Notes: a model not told the origin generated them from the sequence alone. Shown: positions 34,706 through 47,924, counted from the stretch's first letter. The stretch: 64,000 bases of DNA from Dermacentor variabilis (GCF_050947875.1 NW_027460335.1:10782428-10846427), one strand, 5' to 3'. Numbers and translations are program-made.

Positions 34706-36898
34706 CCTGCGGTGCCAACACAACACCACATATCACTGATTAAGAGATGCCTATCGGGCGATACGTCATGGCGATACCCTCTCCCCTCACGCAGCGCCTG
34801 CCGCGCTACAGCAGCAGCGGCTCTCCTTTTTTCCCAGCCATGTCAATGCCTCCTAGATACCCAAGGCGGGTGAAATTTGACTCATGACTTCATGGTACCT
34901 TGCGCGACTGACATAGACAGACTGTCATAGACCGCGACTGACGGGATGATCCTGAATAAGGCACGGTGATGGTGACTTCACTGCTTTCGTCACACCAGGC
35001 TTGACAGTGTAAATTTTGGTTCAAGTAGCATTACGTAATAAAGCAGAATGCACGGACCTGCTGTGGAGAAGGCGTTGGCTCAGCTCCGTCGAGGAGTACT
35101 CGTCCTGAGAGCGAGAGCAAGGGTGAGGTGACGTAACGGCGGTGCCCTCGTTCCACACGGAAAACCTGACGCGCCAACAGGGCGGCACGTGTTCCCTTGC
35201 GCCCGCTCAGCTGAGTCGAGACGCGCTTATGCCACATCATCGTCAATGGCAATGCGAGTCTATGTACGAATTTGTTGCTACAGAATACAAACTCTGGTTT
35301 TTTTAGCGCTCAGTGGGCAATGTGACACCTTCGCATCAAAAACCGCCGATGAGAAGCCTCAAATATAAGTCACCAAAGTTCACCATGCCAGGTCCTCAAA
35401 ATCCTTCGTAAGAACAGCATAGCAGCAATGCGTATTCTCGGCGCTGCATCTTCAAACATACTAATAAACGTGAAGAACTTCCTCAGAAAAGTAGTACCTG
35501 ATTCGGAGTAGTCACTAGAAATGTTGAAATATTTTTCCCACTCGCGAAGAGTAACCTTCAGACAAAATCTAAGTTTCAAGGAAATTCTCCTACACGTAAC
35601 GTTTAAGACAAGAACAAAGCGAAGATCCAGTCTGTTTGGCCATCCGAGGTACTTGACATCAAAAACATATACCATTGGCCGTTGCAGTAACCACTACATT
35701 ATCAGACACATACAGAAGGTAACTTCGTCGTTCACATTACCTACGCGTCTACGATGTGGTCCCAGTAGCAAAGAATAGATAAGGCCTCGATAGTGGACAA
35801 GAAATATACACAGAACACAGAACAGATACAAACCGAAATTAACCTTTAGTGAGCCACGTAGCTAACACAACAGACCACTTTTAATAACACGGTTGCATCA
35901 TCCACAAGAATTACTTTATTTTCTACAAACAAATTTTCCTTCACCTCGCGAGAGAAAACACCAGTAGTCATCTCACGTGCAAAAGTTTCAAGTTGTACGT
36001 GCCTTCGAGGCTATATGAGCAGGTGCCGTACGAAATAGCTTAGATATGTGTACATAAATTGGAAAGACGGAAATTATTGTTCAATCAGGTAACCTCGATT
36101 ATTATCTTTTGTAAAACATCGAGCTCTTTTTAACCCACGCGTTGCCTTTCTACGGTTATTTCCTATCCCGACACTGCACTTCAGGTTTGCTACGCGTATC
36201 GTGTACTAAGTGTACTAAGTGTACTATCGTGTACCTGTGTACTAAGCAGGCCATTTATACAGAAATCTTCCGTAGAATTTATTATCTGCTTTGCGCTCTC
36301 GTCCGCACTCCCTCTGTTCTCGCGCAAATATCGTCGAGCAAGCACGTTTGGCAAAGATGCATATATTTTTTTTTCATCCGGAACTGCCATATCTTTTGCG
36401 TAGTCAAAGTGATGATGTACCAAGTGTTGCAGTTATTTCTCGATGCAACTGCTTTGTCTCTGCAAATGAAGACTATTGTGCATGCCCTGTGTAAGGCTCT
36501 TTAAACAATAAGTGGACAAGCCGGTAGATCGCACGCCCTAGTATATCAATATTACCTGAACCGGTGTGCAGGGAGCCTGCCAAGTTTATCAACCGACCAT
36601 GACAGCACTAAGATGTAGGCGGCTGTTTCATGACCTACATCAAACGCATGTAATCGCATTCATGTCACGACCTATCATTTATGTTCGTCGTACACTCTTA
36701 TCCTACTGTGCCAATTTTGGTACACACCAAAATAAGGAAACGACCATGAGAGCACCAAAACCTAGGTGGCCAGATAGATAGATACTGCCAAACTGGCAAA
36801 TGTGTGCCAAGAAATGCTTCGAATTTAAAATTAATAACTTAGTGTCACCATGGAAAGCCTCTTTCTATAATTTAGTTCAGCTCGTTCAGTATACAGTA
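33881..36898. other. Unassigned DNA
   Basis: Contains a (TA)n run at about 34671-34702 and a small GTGTACTAA tandem repeat at about 36202-36245. I recognised no domain or transposon end. Confidence 0.4.
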
Positions 36899-36900
36899 TA

Positions 36901-38760
36901 CCGGGTGTCCCAGTTAATTTGGACCAAGATTCAAAAACAGCCCAAAAGTTCTAGAGAAGTCTCGCCGATTGCATAGCAGCGGCATTCATGTGCATTTACA
37001 TCCAGTATTTCTTTCACCTTGAAGTATTAATAAATAATTGCTTTTAATTAGTGAACTTTTTGTTTATTGCTTGAATCGCGAACATATCAATTACAAAGTT
37101 GAACGGCACTTCAAATAAGTTAAGAATCAAGCATTTCTTTCGTGCTCAGCTTTGCCTCGTTGCTTTTTCGGAGAAGTAACAGAAGAGCGAACATCCAAAA
37201 TACGAAATAGATAAGGGCTAGCGAGCCGCTACTCAAACACTCCCAAGCGAATAGCCACGGATACACGGCTTTACTAGCGGCGGCAGCTCCATACAAGACT
37301 TAACGCAATGTGATGCTCGCGGCATCATGACAACACGCCACCGACACATTGATAAGCATAACGGAGACATAGGGGAAGCACGAGCTGGATATCGAAACTG
37401 GCAGACCGCGACAGCGCAGTTGGGACTGTAATTTTGCCCCCTCATCTTCTTCTGTAGATAGGCGCGCCCAGAACGTATTTTTCTTTCGTTACATTTAAAA
37501 TTAGAAACAAACTTTGCGCAGGGTATGTCCATCTAGTGCGTACTGGCGGATCTCTACGGCCAACATATGTTGTCGATTGCGCAAAATATTTGTCGTTGAC
37601 GTTCCAGTGCGTTTATAATACCGGGAGATCTCAACGGTACCACGCCAGTGACCTACTCTTCGAGAAGACAGGCATGCTCTTCACGAATGATCAGAAGGCT
37701 AAAATGAGTCTGGCTCTGGAGGCGGCACACGGCGACAAGACGGTGGCACCCAGGCTAGATGTGGCATCGCGAAGGACGTCCTAGTTCGTCAACAATGCTC
37801 GGAACGTACGAAGTCATTTGCGAGACGGGTAGCTTCGCAAGATAGCGACACAGAACTGCGAGGGTAGTTCAGGAAGCGGAAACGGATGTTTTGACATTCT
37901 TCGCTGCTAACCTTCAAGGTAGTGTGCGCGTGGTAGGCCGGAACTTCGTCATCAGTGTCGAGGATATAAAAAAAAAGGTCATAGGTACCCCTATCAGTAC
38001 ACCTTTATCAAAAACGTGAGGACCGAGATTTTGAAAACAGACTTGCCTTTTAGAATCAGATTTTCACTAAATGTGACAAAGACGCGATCTTTCTCAATCG
38101 CATGAGATCGCATGAATCGCACGAGAGAATTGTGGATGAGGCTAATTTCGCCAGAAACGCCCAAGTTAATCTTCACAACGGATATTACTGGAGTGATAAG
38201 AATCCCCGCTGGCTGTCACAAACAGGGCACCAATACCAGCGGTCATTTCACGCGTGGTGTGGTATTTTTCATGGAAACATAATCAGACCCATCCTTTTTG
38301 ACAACACACTAACGATGTAACGCTACGTCAACAACATCCTCGAGACCCCCGTGAATGACATTTGTTACAACTTCCCACTTGCGCACCTTAAGAACATATG
38401 GTTTCATCACGATGGCGCTCCTGCGCGTAATATTAATCGGCCTCGAACGTGGCTCGTCAAGCTTTTTCGTGGACAGTGGATTGGCCCGCGCCAGGATCTG
38501 TACCCTGGCCTGCAAGGTCGGAGGACAAGATACCGTTGAGCCTTTGATTGTTTGGCTACATGAAAGATCGCGTCTATAGCAGTGAAACTACCACACGGGT
38601 CACTCTAAAGGCAAAAATAAACAGAGTATGCCGTGCAATTCAAACGTCGTTGGTGAACACTGCAACAGCCCAAGTGTTGGAAAGAAGCAAGTACTTTCAA
38701 TGGTGACCTGTTTCAGCACATGCTACAAATGTCAGCGGAGAATAACCACTCAACATTGAT
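36901..38760 (+). mobile_element. Mariner-like (IS630/Tc1/mariner superfamily) element, decayed
   Basis: CCGGGTGTCCCAGTTAATTT after TATA at 36897-36900 is typical of the terminal repeat of arthropod mariner-like elements. About 770 bp later a transposase remnant starts. I did not find the matching 3' inverted repeat, so the right limit is a guess. Confidence 0.65.
37674..38720 (+). pseudogene. Mariner-like DDE transposase pseudogene
   Basis: MLFTNDQKAKMSLALEAAHG (37674) resembles the N-terminal helix-turn-helix of these transposases. After frame breaks the DDE region is clear. IVDEANFARNAQVNLHNGYY carries the first acidic residue. Next come YWSDKNPRWLSQTGHQYQ, FHAWCGIFHGNIIRPILFDN and IWFHHDGAPARN with the second Asp. 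RTWLVKLFRGQWIG and AWPARSED follow, and FGYMKDRVYSSETTT ends it. At least three frame changes and several stops are needed to read it through. Cut-and-paste transposition at TA sites would have been its role. Confidence 0.8.
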
Positions 38761-40237
38761 GTAAAACGTGGGTTTTTGAGGCACCTTCATGAAATTACCC
38801 CATCCTTGCATAAAAAAAAAGATTGCGACAAAGATAGAAATAGGTAAAAAAACTGCTTTGCTCTGCCTCTTTTCCGTAGTTCACGATAGAGAAAGGGTAA
38901 ATGGCTAAACTTAATGCACCTTTAGATGTTTCCTTGTGGGAGGCTTACACGCCTTACGTGCTTTCGGTTTAGTTTTTATTGAAATAAACTCCGTAGTAGG
39001 TCTCTTCTGCTTTTCCCAGAGCTGCCCTATCTTCTTTTTTTGTGATCTTTTGCGAACTCTTTTTGCAAACATTGGTTCAATTCCTTGTGTAGCTTTGTTC
39101 CTTAACACGCGAAGGTTAAAGCTATCCCGAATGCCTTATAATCGAGCGCGACAATCCTGATCGAGCGATCCTACATGATGAAGCCTTGTACGATGCGGCG
39201 ATAAACGAATGCAGCTGTAAATCTTTCAAAGGTTGCTTGGAGACGGGCTTAAGTAGCGGCGCGCCAGCACGCATCTATCTTATGTTTCGCGCATTTCGCG
39301 GGAATTGTTTTCTCTTGGAAAAAGACGAGGCACACTTCAGCACGATATTAATGCTTGATTCTGAGGTTATTTAAGGTGCCCTACAATTTCGTAATTGCAA
39401 TGTGTGCAATTCAAGGAATAATTAGAGACCGCTAATTCAAAGCAATTTTTTATTAATGCGTCGTTACAAAAAGAATACTGGCTGTAAGTACACAGACTGC
39501 GGCTACTATGCAGTCGGTACGATTTCTCTAGAGCTCTTGGGTTTGTTCAAAATCTTGGTCCAAGTTAAAGGGAGCCACGGTATAAACTACCTAAAAATGA
39601 GGGTAGCACCATTTGCTCAAAATAATACTTATGCCTACAAAACCTGCAGCTGCATGTACGCTCTAAAGAACTTCGCAACTTCCAGGGCACTTCTGGATTA
39701 ATGTTATTAACCTCGTTAAAACCTTCGGAAGTGGTGTCTTTTTGCGCTAACCAAGCCATAAAGAAGGTTGTTGTTTTTCATATACACCCTTTACTCCGAA
39801 GGTGGTTACGAAGAAATTACACTCGATGTTTCCCTTATTACAGCGATAACTCTTAATGTGTAAATACGATAGTTGATTTCACGTTCACCTTTTGCAACCG
39901 CATCCAATGCAAGAATATCAGAGTGGTCTGGCCGAGGATTATGAACTAATCAGCAGAATTCAAGACCTCGTGCTACAGACTACTCGTCAGAAGTACCACC
40001 TCTCAACCACTCCAACTTTTTCTTCGTTTCTTGTACAGCCGTCTTCGCCTCCTACATTCCGACAGACCAGAATAATTTGTCTCTATGCCGTCACGGCACC
40101 AGCTGCTGGCATAGGCTGGTGTCAGGCTCAATAGCTTGTTTATAGAGCAGCCACATCCTAAATTATTACAAACAAAGCCAGTGGTCAAATTGTAAGGCAG
40201 AAAAGAAAAGCCGAGGAAGAAATACCATCGTTTTCCC
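38761..40237. other. Unassigned DNA
   Basis: No domain or repeat family recognised between the mariner-like element and the hairpin pair. Confidence 0.35.
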
Positions 40238-40320
40238 ACTTTATGACTGATGTGTTCAGTGTGAACACATCAGTCATAAAGTTCAGTGTGAACACATCAA
40301 TGACTGATGTGTTCGCACTG
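40238..40320. repeat. Two adjacent hairpins built from the same sequence
   Basis: Hairpin 1 has perfect 21-bp arms (40238-40258, 40262-40282) around GTG. Hairpin 2 has 16-bp arms (40284-40299, 40305-40320) with one mismatch around ATGAC. All four arms contain the same core, GAACACATCA or its complement. Confidence 0.95.
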
Positions 40321-43024
40321 GCAAGAGGTAATTACGGGTGCATATACTAATGCCTAGACAACCGGTGGTCCTTGCAGCCCCCCCCCCCCAATGCAAGCTT
40401 TACATCTAAAAAAAATGCGCCACTTCTGATGCTTCACCATTAACAATGTTTCTTTCGAAACATTCCAATGATACTAAAATTATTGAGCATCTTTACCGCG
40501 AAATTTCTTTAAAAGTTGCACAGAATTCATGCGCAATGCAGACGGTTTCTGTGAGAATTATACGAAAGACGCATGCAAATATGCGAGCGGCGTAAAGAAA
40601 ACGAAAGCAAACTCATATCACTGCCGAGGATGTCATACACACGAAGAAGTTGTAACTGAGGTCCTAGCACTGTATTGATATTCACGAAGAAATACAGGAC
40701 GTATGCCGCAGAATTGCGCCTGTAACATACAGTGAGAACATTAGGTGCCTAAAGATGACTCAACGAAAACCATAGCGAGCGAAGAACGTGCGTCTATTTA
40801 CTTGATCTAAATTTTTAAGTTACCAAGCACCTTTACAATTTATAGCCGGCATCATTTGCACATAACGCCTTCTGATTACTCCAAATTATTGAAAACGGGC
40901 AGTAGCGCCTACTAAGTGGGTTGTCATTGATGTACACCCATTGTCAGATGATTTCACTAAAAAATAAACCTAATGGTTAAGGAACGTGCCTCGTTGACGG
41001 GCATCTTCAAATGAATGCATTTTAAGCGCCAAACTAATTATGTGCGCAACCTTATCTTTCAGATTGACAGACGCTGTAGGATATGGCGGTGGCTGAAACG
41101 CAAGTTATGCCTCATCAGGTTATTGCTGTTTCTCGCAAGAACAAAGTGCTCGTCGACATAGAAAACTAAATCATAGGTATGAATGGCGAAAAATGTCAGG
41201 AGGAAAACTGTCTTAGGAAGCTGTAAAATCATAAAAAATATAACAATTCGGCCATGGCAACTTGTTTATTTGAATAAATCCTTACTTTTGGTTTACTTAT
41301 ATCAGTTGCTGTTGCATGTTCTTACTTTCAATATGTTATTACTTTCAATTATGTTCAATATTTACCATATAACGTGTTTCTATGCGCCGAATGCAAACAT
41401 TTCCAGATGAAAATTGCCATTCACAATTCTTTCGTCGCTACATTTTTTATTTCTCCCCATGGAGTGCTTACAACGTGGTGGTTTCCTTAAAGTCGCTCAC
41501 AGGTGATGTTAATGGTGTGAAAAAAATGCATTTGTTTTCTTTTTTCCTTCATTGGTCCCTCACGACGCGGTCAATTCCTTAAAGTAACTTATAGGTCATT
41601 TCATGGTGTCGAAATTAATATGATTTACGAATGACGTATGAGAAATCAAATGTCAAATTTATTGGCATGTCAAAAGCATGAAGTGAACTTCACACGGCAG
41701 GTCTCTTTTAAATAAGAAGCAGTGTAGGAATATTTTCTTTTTCGTCTCAATAAGAGCTAAGTCATGAAATAGCCTTCAGAAAAACATATATTTAGCGTTA
41801 TACAGACTATGAGAAACGATTATACACATTACGAGTGACGGTTATGTAGGTTATGGGGAACTCAATGTGCTTATCGGTGTTCTTGCACTCTGGATTGGTC
41901 CAAGAGAGGATATGATTTTTGGTTGTTATCCTTTACCATTTCGGGCTAAACAATGCGTTAACAGGCAGAAGAACGAAGTTGTGTAAGGCAAGCAGTCAAT
42001 ATGTGTTACGATAGAAGTCCGACGATGACTAAAGTGACAAGGATTGTATGGCTTCAAGCTCGCAAGACGTTCTGAGGGCATGTTCAATTATGCGTGGCAA
42101 GAGGATTACTAATCTGGCTATTCGAACCATGTTTAAAACTTATCCATCTAGGGTTGCAAATAAAGGGGTAAGCAAGGGATAAGTGGAGTCAGATGTCATC
42201 TGGCTCTCGTTGTTCTATCAACGTATGGAGCCTCTCGTGCAATATGAATAAGAACACCTAAATTGCTTTAGAGAAGCGGCAGTGGCTGCATTCATGTGTC
42301 AAATATAATTGTTCAAATGGTAATTGAGAAGCCACCTGGTACACAATTAGGTATCCGTATGGAATCCACAGTTGCCAAGTAATCATTTCTTCCGTTAATT
42401 TGGGTATTTTCTCCACATTGCTCAAGACGATACAGTGTATATGCTATGCAGTGTGTCTAACAAGAATGATGACATATGTCCTTCTAAGAAACAAAAGAAA
42501 GAAGGAACCCGTATGACACGGAACAATATTGAGTGCGGTGCAGTGCCCACAGCTTCAACATAGCGGTAGCTGCCACGAGAAACGGAGTGGGGATCATGGG
42601 CTCATCCAACCGGTTCGGTGACGAGGTTAGCTGTACCTTATTCAGGAAAGCTGCCATAATCTGTTGAGGTGTAACTTTTGTTTGAAATACAGCCATATCC
42701 TGCAACGTGAAATTGAAAGAAAAAGTACCACAGACGATGCAATTAGGCCCTATAAAAGTCGCATTCTTTTGGATGTACCCGAGAACGAAGCAACTTCTTG
42801 CGACATTTTCTTTTTTTCTTGCTAAATTTTGCTGAGAATAAGTGCCCTTCTAGCCCTAGTGCGTCATTGCAGTATTTTTCGGCAATAACAAGGTATTAAG
42901 GTCCAATGATAGCCGTTATACATGGTAAAGGTAATGGCCCCTGGAAGTGTTAGAACAAATAAAATGTCGTAAGTTGTTCCATCGCTACGCTTTACGCCGA
43001 GTCATTTACCGAGTCATACGCACT
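40321..43024. other. Unassigned DNA
   Basis: A C-run lies at about 40378-40389. Otherwise AT-rich sequence with no recognisable coding domain or transposon end. Confidence 0.35.
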
Positions 43025-44051
43025 GTTTTTCGGCGCTCCTTTCTGTAATGCCTTCGGGCATTAAATAAACTAAAATAATTATTTATTTATAATTATAGAT
43101 AAAACGTTGTCGATATACAAACATTTATCTGACCTACGGGCCTATGGAACGCAGATTATGTTTCATTGAGCGCTTGTTTATGATTTCGCTGCTTGGTGGT
43201 GGCAGAAAACGTTGACTTAGAGCTACAGCTTTGTTTTAGAGCTGTCATTTTTCATCCCGCTCTTCCTCTTACTTCCAAACAATACAGCCCGTCGTCAGTT
43301 CTCATGCGTTGTTTTTCCAAGAATAAAAACGTAGTCTTTTTCTGCCTAATAAATGACACACAAGTGACGTTAAGGACTTTTCCACATGCTATGTCTCGCC
43401 TGACGTTAGAAAAGCAAGGCAGTGACTCAGAAATTGTAAATGGCAACAAATGTCAGCAAATGTTCTTTCTCGCCCAAATGAGAATTCTTTCGCGAAATAT
43501 ACGACACGGTAAGAAACTAGTTAAGAAGAGTTGAGGCACAAGGCGCTGAAAATAGGGAATGATGACGTTGAAGGAACAGTGAGGTTTCTAATAACGATGA
43601 GGTTCACGTGTGTTTTTAAAGTGAAAGCGTTATGTCCGCCATTACACGAAAATCCGGCGGCGTCGTGACCGAGCGATGGTACCAAGAATAGCTAACTGCG
43701 CAAACGGAGAAACACGGCAAAAAGTGCTCGGATTGACGTCAAATTTCTAAGCAAGCTCTCTGTACGAAAAGAAAATCTCAAAAGGCAATTTGGTGTGTTT
43801 ACGCCTGAGTGGAAATCACACGCGGGCCCGCAAAGTGTGCAACGAGCATGCTTGCCCGATGCTACGGCGTCTACACTCTTTTGCCTGACTAAAGGTGTAG
43901 ACCAGAGAGCGCACCATTGGGCACAAGACGGCGCAGCCAATACTGAAAAAAAAGAGCCGCGTCATGATTATAAAAAATTTATGTATCAAGCAAAAAACTT
44001 ATTACAAAAGGGAAAATAATGCTTTCGCATTCCACGCCTAAGCAGCATTAG
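43025..44051. repeat. Unnamed interspersed repeat, left part split by Harbinger
   Basis: Co-linear with 32505-33585 and breaks off at CACGCCTAAGCAGCATTAG, where the uninterrupted copy has CACGCCTAAGGAGCTATAG. The remaining part resumes at 52221. Confidence 0.8.
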
Positions 44052-44092
44052 CCACCGTATTCACAAACGAAACTTTACTTATCGCGATAAGG
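44052..44092 (+). repeat. Harbinger left terminal inverted repeat
   Basis: Matches the right end over about 40 bp with a few mismatches and one indel: CACAAAC-AAACTT and then CTTAT...TAAG. Confidence 0.85.
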
Positions 44093-44917
44093 CCACATAT
44101 GAAAGAACGAGAAAAGTACAAGAAAAGAACAACGTGCATTTCGAAAGCGCACCTTAGGGCGCCATAAGTGTGCCTTATGAAAGACTCCCTTCACTCGTTA
44201 AGTGTTTTACCTGGTAGCGAGGCTAGATAATTTTTTGCTACGAAATATACCCTTTGACATCTTTTAAACTGCCTTGATTACAAGAAAGCAATAATGGCGT
44301 GCACATAAGAACCTGTATATAAATATTGTATTGCTTGATGAAGCGTGATTACACGATCGCTGTTTTTGTGGAGTCCACCATTTACGTCTGGCCTCGTTGG
44401 TCTAACCCCGTCGACGCAGTGCACGTTTTTGTACCGACGTCTCGTGATTGGTTTTGTCCGCGTTGTTTTTCGATTTGCTTCATTCGTCTTGGTTTGCCTT
44501 GTTTTTACTTCGCACACTTTTTGTTTGCTTCTTTATAAGTATCTCTGTATTATTTTACTTATTTTTTATCAGTTTAGTTGTTTACATAGTGGTGGTGTTC
44601 TTTTTTTTTTGTAAACCGCTTTCACAATGGAGCGACGAAAAACTAGCTTTACGGACGAGGAGCGCACCATCCTGATGGAGCTAATGGGGAGGCACCGCGA
44701 CGTGTTTGAACGTAAAAGAACTGATGCTGTGTCCATCCACGCAAAGAAGAAGACGTGAGAGAAGTTAGCCAACGAGTTCAACAGTCGCCATAACGTGCGG
44801 CCACGAAGATCCAAGCAGTTGAAAAAATGCTAGGACAATCTGAAAGAATAGTTGTGCCATGCGAAAGCCGAAGACAGGCCTGAGATCTTCAGATCAAGTG
44901 AGCATTCTATTATTCCC

Positions 44918-45206
44918 CATGTTTGTTTACAGCGACACACTTGCATGACCGTCAATTTCGCTCATGTTGCTGACTCTTCCTTCTCACTTAACAATGTATA
45001 TATATATAATAAAATGAAATGGAAGCCGTCGATACAGCTCATTTCGAGCGCAGTCGGCAATAGCTTGTGCGTGTGCATACGGAACAGTGGCGATGACAAT
45101 AATTTCACCATCAGATATAACGTTGCACTGAACTGCAGGCAAACAAAGGATGTGCCTTCGCATGTTTGTTTACAGCGACACACTTGCATGACCGTCAATT
45201 TCGCTC
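44918..45206. repeat. Identical 46-bp direct repeat, 243 bp apart
   Basis: CATGTTTGTTTACAGCGACA and following bases to CGCTC occur at 44918-44963 and again at 45161-45206 with no difference seen. It lies in the first intron region of the Myb-like gene. Confidence 0.95.
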
Positions 45207-45612
45207 CTGTCTTGGTGTTTTGAAGGTCCCGTTTGCTACCTCCAAGGACCCCTTCCTATGAAAGATATGCTACCTTACTCGTTTCCAAAGCGTGCAAATG
45301 CATTCCTTGGCCGAACGCCGTCAACTAGCTTTGAGTGTAACTTGTGTGCTCTAATGAAATACCAAGGGCAAGCAAAACTTGGGCACAGTTGCACTTAATT
45401 AGCATATGCACGGCGCTATGTGTTTGTGAGCACGGCGAGCTGTCTCCATATTTTGTTGGTGCTCAGCTCGCAAGGCTCCGACATTGGTTAAGGTAGCTGC
45501 ATCATGATGTGTGCATGCTTCTGGCAGTATTTTCAAAGCGGTGGGACTGAAGAGGTATGATTGAATTTTTAGTGATCGTCAAATTTTGCTAACACTGATC
45601 TTTGTCTTTCAG

Positions 45613-45790
45613 AGGTTGTGGCACCCCGGCGGAAAGCCACATGAGCGAGGAATTGCTGAGGGTCGGTGCGGTGGCAACCCACACGGCCACACGCCTTATA
45701 AACCCATTGGACAGCGACTGCGCTGGGCCTGGCACAGAGCCCACGCCAGCTGTAGCAGCACTGCTGCTACAGAAGCTTAGATGCAGTTGG
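45613..45790 (+). other. Internal exon of the Myb-like gene
   Basis: A pyrimidine-rich stretch and TTTCAG precede it and GTGAGTATG follows. The frame is open through the exon (PAESHMSEELLRVGAVATHT; LDSDCAGPGTEPTPAVAALL). Exact acceptor choice may shift by a few bases. Confidence 0.65.
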
Positions 45791-47624
45791 TGAGTATGAG
45801 TTAATGTGCAATATTATATCTGGACTAATTGTTTAGGAAACTAGATTTGCTAATATAGTAAGACACCAAATGAGGCATTAGAGGTGGCTAATGAACAACT
45901 CTTACTGTATTACGCATTTCACACAGCAGTATTGCAAGAAACTAAGCTACTTTTAACGTCAGAATGCTGACATTACTTTTGGGCATCATGATGATGAGGT
46001 TGCAGTCGCGCAGGAAGGGTTTTATTTTTGTCTTGGTGCAATGGAACGCATTAACCAGGAGTGATGCAGTCATTGGTTCTGCCTCGGAGGATTCCAAAAA
46101 CTGGTTTTTACAGTTGCGTTTGTATATTATTTCACTGTTTTCATGTCAGTGTTGCAAACAGAAAGTGCCTATTTTTTACAGTGGGGTGTTTACATCGACA
46201 AACTTGTATATGTGCAATGTACAGAACGTATGGGTCGATAAGCTCTTGCACTGTCTGCATCCAGAAGAAATGTCGTAATATTATTTGAACTGAACGTACG
46301 AGAGGGACCATGCCTTGTGGAGAAAACTGTAAATTTACCATGCAACATAATCGTTTTTTGTCGTGTACTGGATACATAATTATCCGTGTATGTTCATGGG
46401 TGCATATGTTGTGTGTTTCTGGTAATATGTGTATTTAATTTGTTGCCACATGGGTGTGGAATAGCAGGTAGTGTTGCTATTGGGCAAATCTCTCCAGCGT
46501 TCTCAAAGCGCCTCTCTTTATCGTGCAATAGTGCCCATAATCTGCTATTTATTTTGTACCGTCCACAAGCAATGTACACAGAAAATCTATCTGTGATGCT
46601 AACAAGTGCCGGCGTCGTTGAGTGTCAGCATAGACACCATTGGTTTAGTTATTTTCACGGTCCATAAAAAAAGAGCATGAGTCCTAATATGAAGGTTAGC
46701 GGCTTGTATGCAAAAGTTCGAATGCAACTGCACAGTTATCACTCTCGCCGTTTCATTCAACCTGCTTCAGCTGGATGCAGCAGCAGGAACATGCTGTATT
46801 GTTGCGTGCTCACAGGCTTACATTGTGTGAAGTTCTTTAGTAGGTCCTAATAGCAAGCACAGTGCAATATCTTGCGCAGCAACATCGGTGCATTATTACC
46901 AATGCAAAAATGTCTGTATTGCTCACTGCGCTTTCGTTAATGTGGCTTGTAAAACGTACAAGCACCGTGCAAACGACATCAATAACAACTCTGATTGCAA
47001 CAACTTTGCAAATACCGACAAGCACTATGATGACTCCTGGCAGTGGGATTTGACTGAAAGCGAGGAGGAAGCAGCGGCTTTGCATTGTCCAGCACCACAA
47101 AATGTTGAAACTACTCAACTAGTTGGTCATAGTGTACCGAGGACATCGCCAGAATCACCCCTAGCACCAGTCCTACCAGCTGCAGTCCGGCCAGCTGCTG
47201 TGCCACCAGTGCGAACAGCCCGCCGTGAAAGGCGAACTAAGCAAGCCGGCTATCCTGCCCAAGGGATGATGACATGAGAAGCGAACTTGGCGCTCACCTT
47301 GCTTCTATTACGAAAGATGCTCAAGGAAAGAGGAAAGAAAACTTGCTTCACAAGAAGCTGACACGTGAGGACCATGCACTTCGCATGAAACTCGCCCGTG
47401 AGCATCACAATGACAGACTGCAGAAAAGGCAGGGCGAGCATGCACAAGTAATGGAAAACCTGAAAGAAAAAAAGGCCCTTATTGAACTAAAGATGAAGAT
47501 TCCCCAAAAACGAGATGAATGAGGCAGAAACAAAAAACATTTCCATATATGATCGTATGTGTCTTGTATTGTTATATGTAATTTTCTTGTATATAGAAGT
47601 ACGCCGGTGTTGTGCAATTCCATC

Positions 47625-47880
47625 AGAATGGATCACCTACCGCAGCTTGGATCAAACGCGTGACCTCGAGCTCAGCAGCCCGCCGTATAGCCAATGAACT
47701 ACGGCCAGTTTGTCAACATTGTAGCTAAAATTAAATTAAATTATACGGTTTTATGTGCGAAAACCACGATGTCATTACGAGGCACGCCATAGTAGAGGAC
47801 TCCGCGAATATGGACCAATTGGGGTTCTTCAACCTGCCGCTAAATGTAAGTAACTGGGTGTTTTCACGTTTCCTACATTG
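47625..47880. mobile_element. Two Ruka SINE fragments in tail-then-head order
   Basis: 47625-47705 matches the tRNA-like end of the SINE (GACCTCGAGCTCAGCAGCCC ... CAATGAACTACGGCC). 47733-47880 matches its other end (GGTTTTATGTGCGAAAACCAC, GAGGCACGCCATAGTAGAGG, GGGGTTCTTCAACCTGC). Both are in the same orientation as 21695-21928. They are probably two partial insertions next to each other, just after the end of the Myb-like gene. Confidence 0.7.
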
Positions 47881-47888
47881 TAGCTGTA

Positions 47889-47893
47889 CACTT

Positions 47894-47921
<28 letters not shown>
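47889..47921. repeat. (CT)n microsatellite
   Basis: About 30 bp of CT repeats immediately after the second Ruka fragment. Confidence 0.95.

Positions 47922-47924
<3 letters not shown>

Larger units (their letters stand above)
44627..47522 (+). pseudogene. Myb/SANT-like accessory gene of Harbinger, three visible exons
   Basis: Exon 1 starts MERRKTSFTDEERTILMELM (44627), a Myb/SANT-like DNA-binding opening, with KLANEFNSRHNVRPRRSKQL as the later helices. Three Trp/Lys codons have become stops. An exon at 45613-45790, bounded by TTTCAG and GTGAGT, encodes MSEELLRVGAVATHTATRLI. The last part carries DDSWQWDLTESEEEAAAL (about 47030-47085), a Pro-rich stretch and RTARRERRTKQAGYP. After a frame change, a charged coiled-coil-like tail runs from MRSELGAHLASITKDAQ to the stop at 47522 (DHALRMKLAREHHNDRLQKR). 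Trp-to-stop changes show it is inactive. Confidence 0.8.

Noticed and set aside
40238..40320. A CRISPR array or bacterial terminator
   Set aside because: There are no regularly spaced repeats with unique spacers, and the genome is eukaryotic. The structure is two hairpins.
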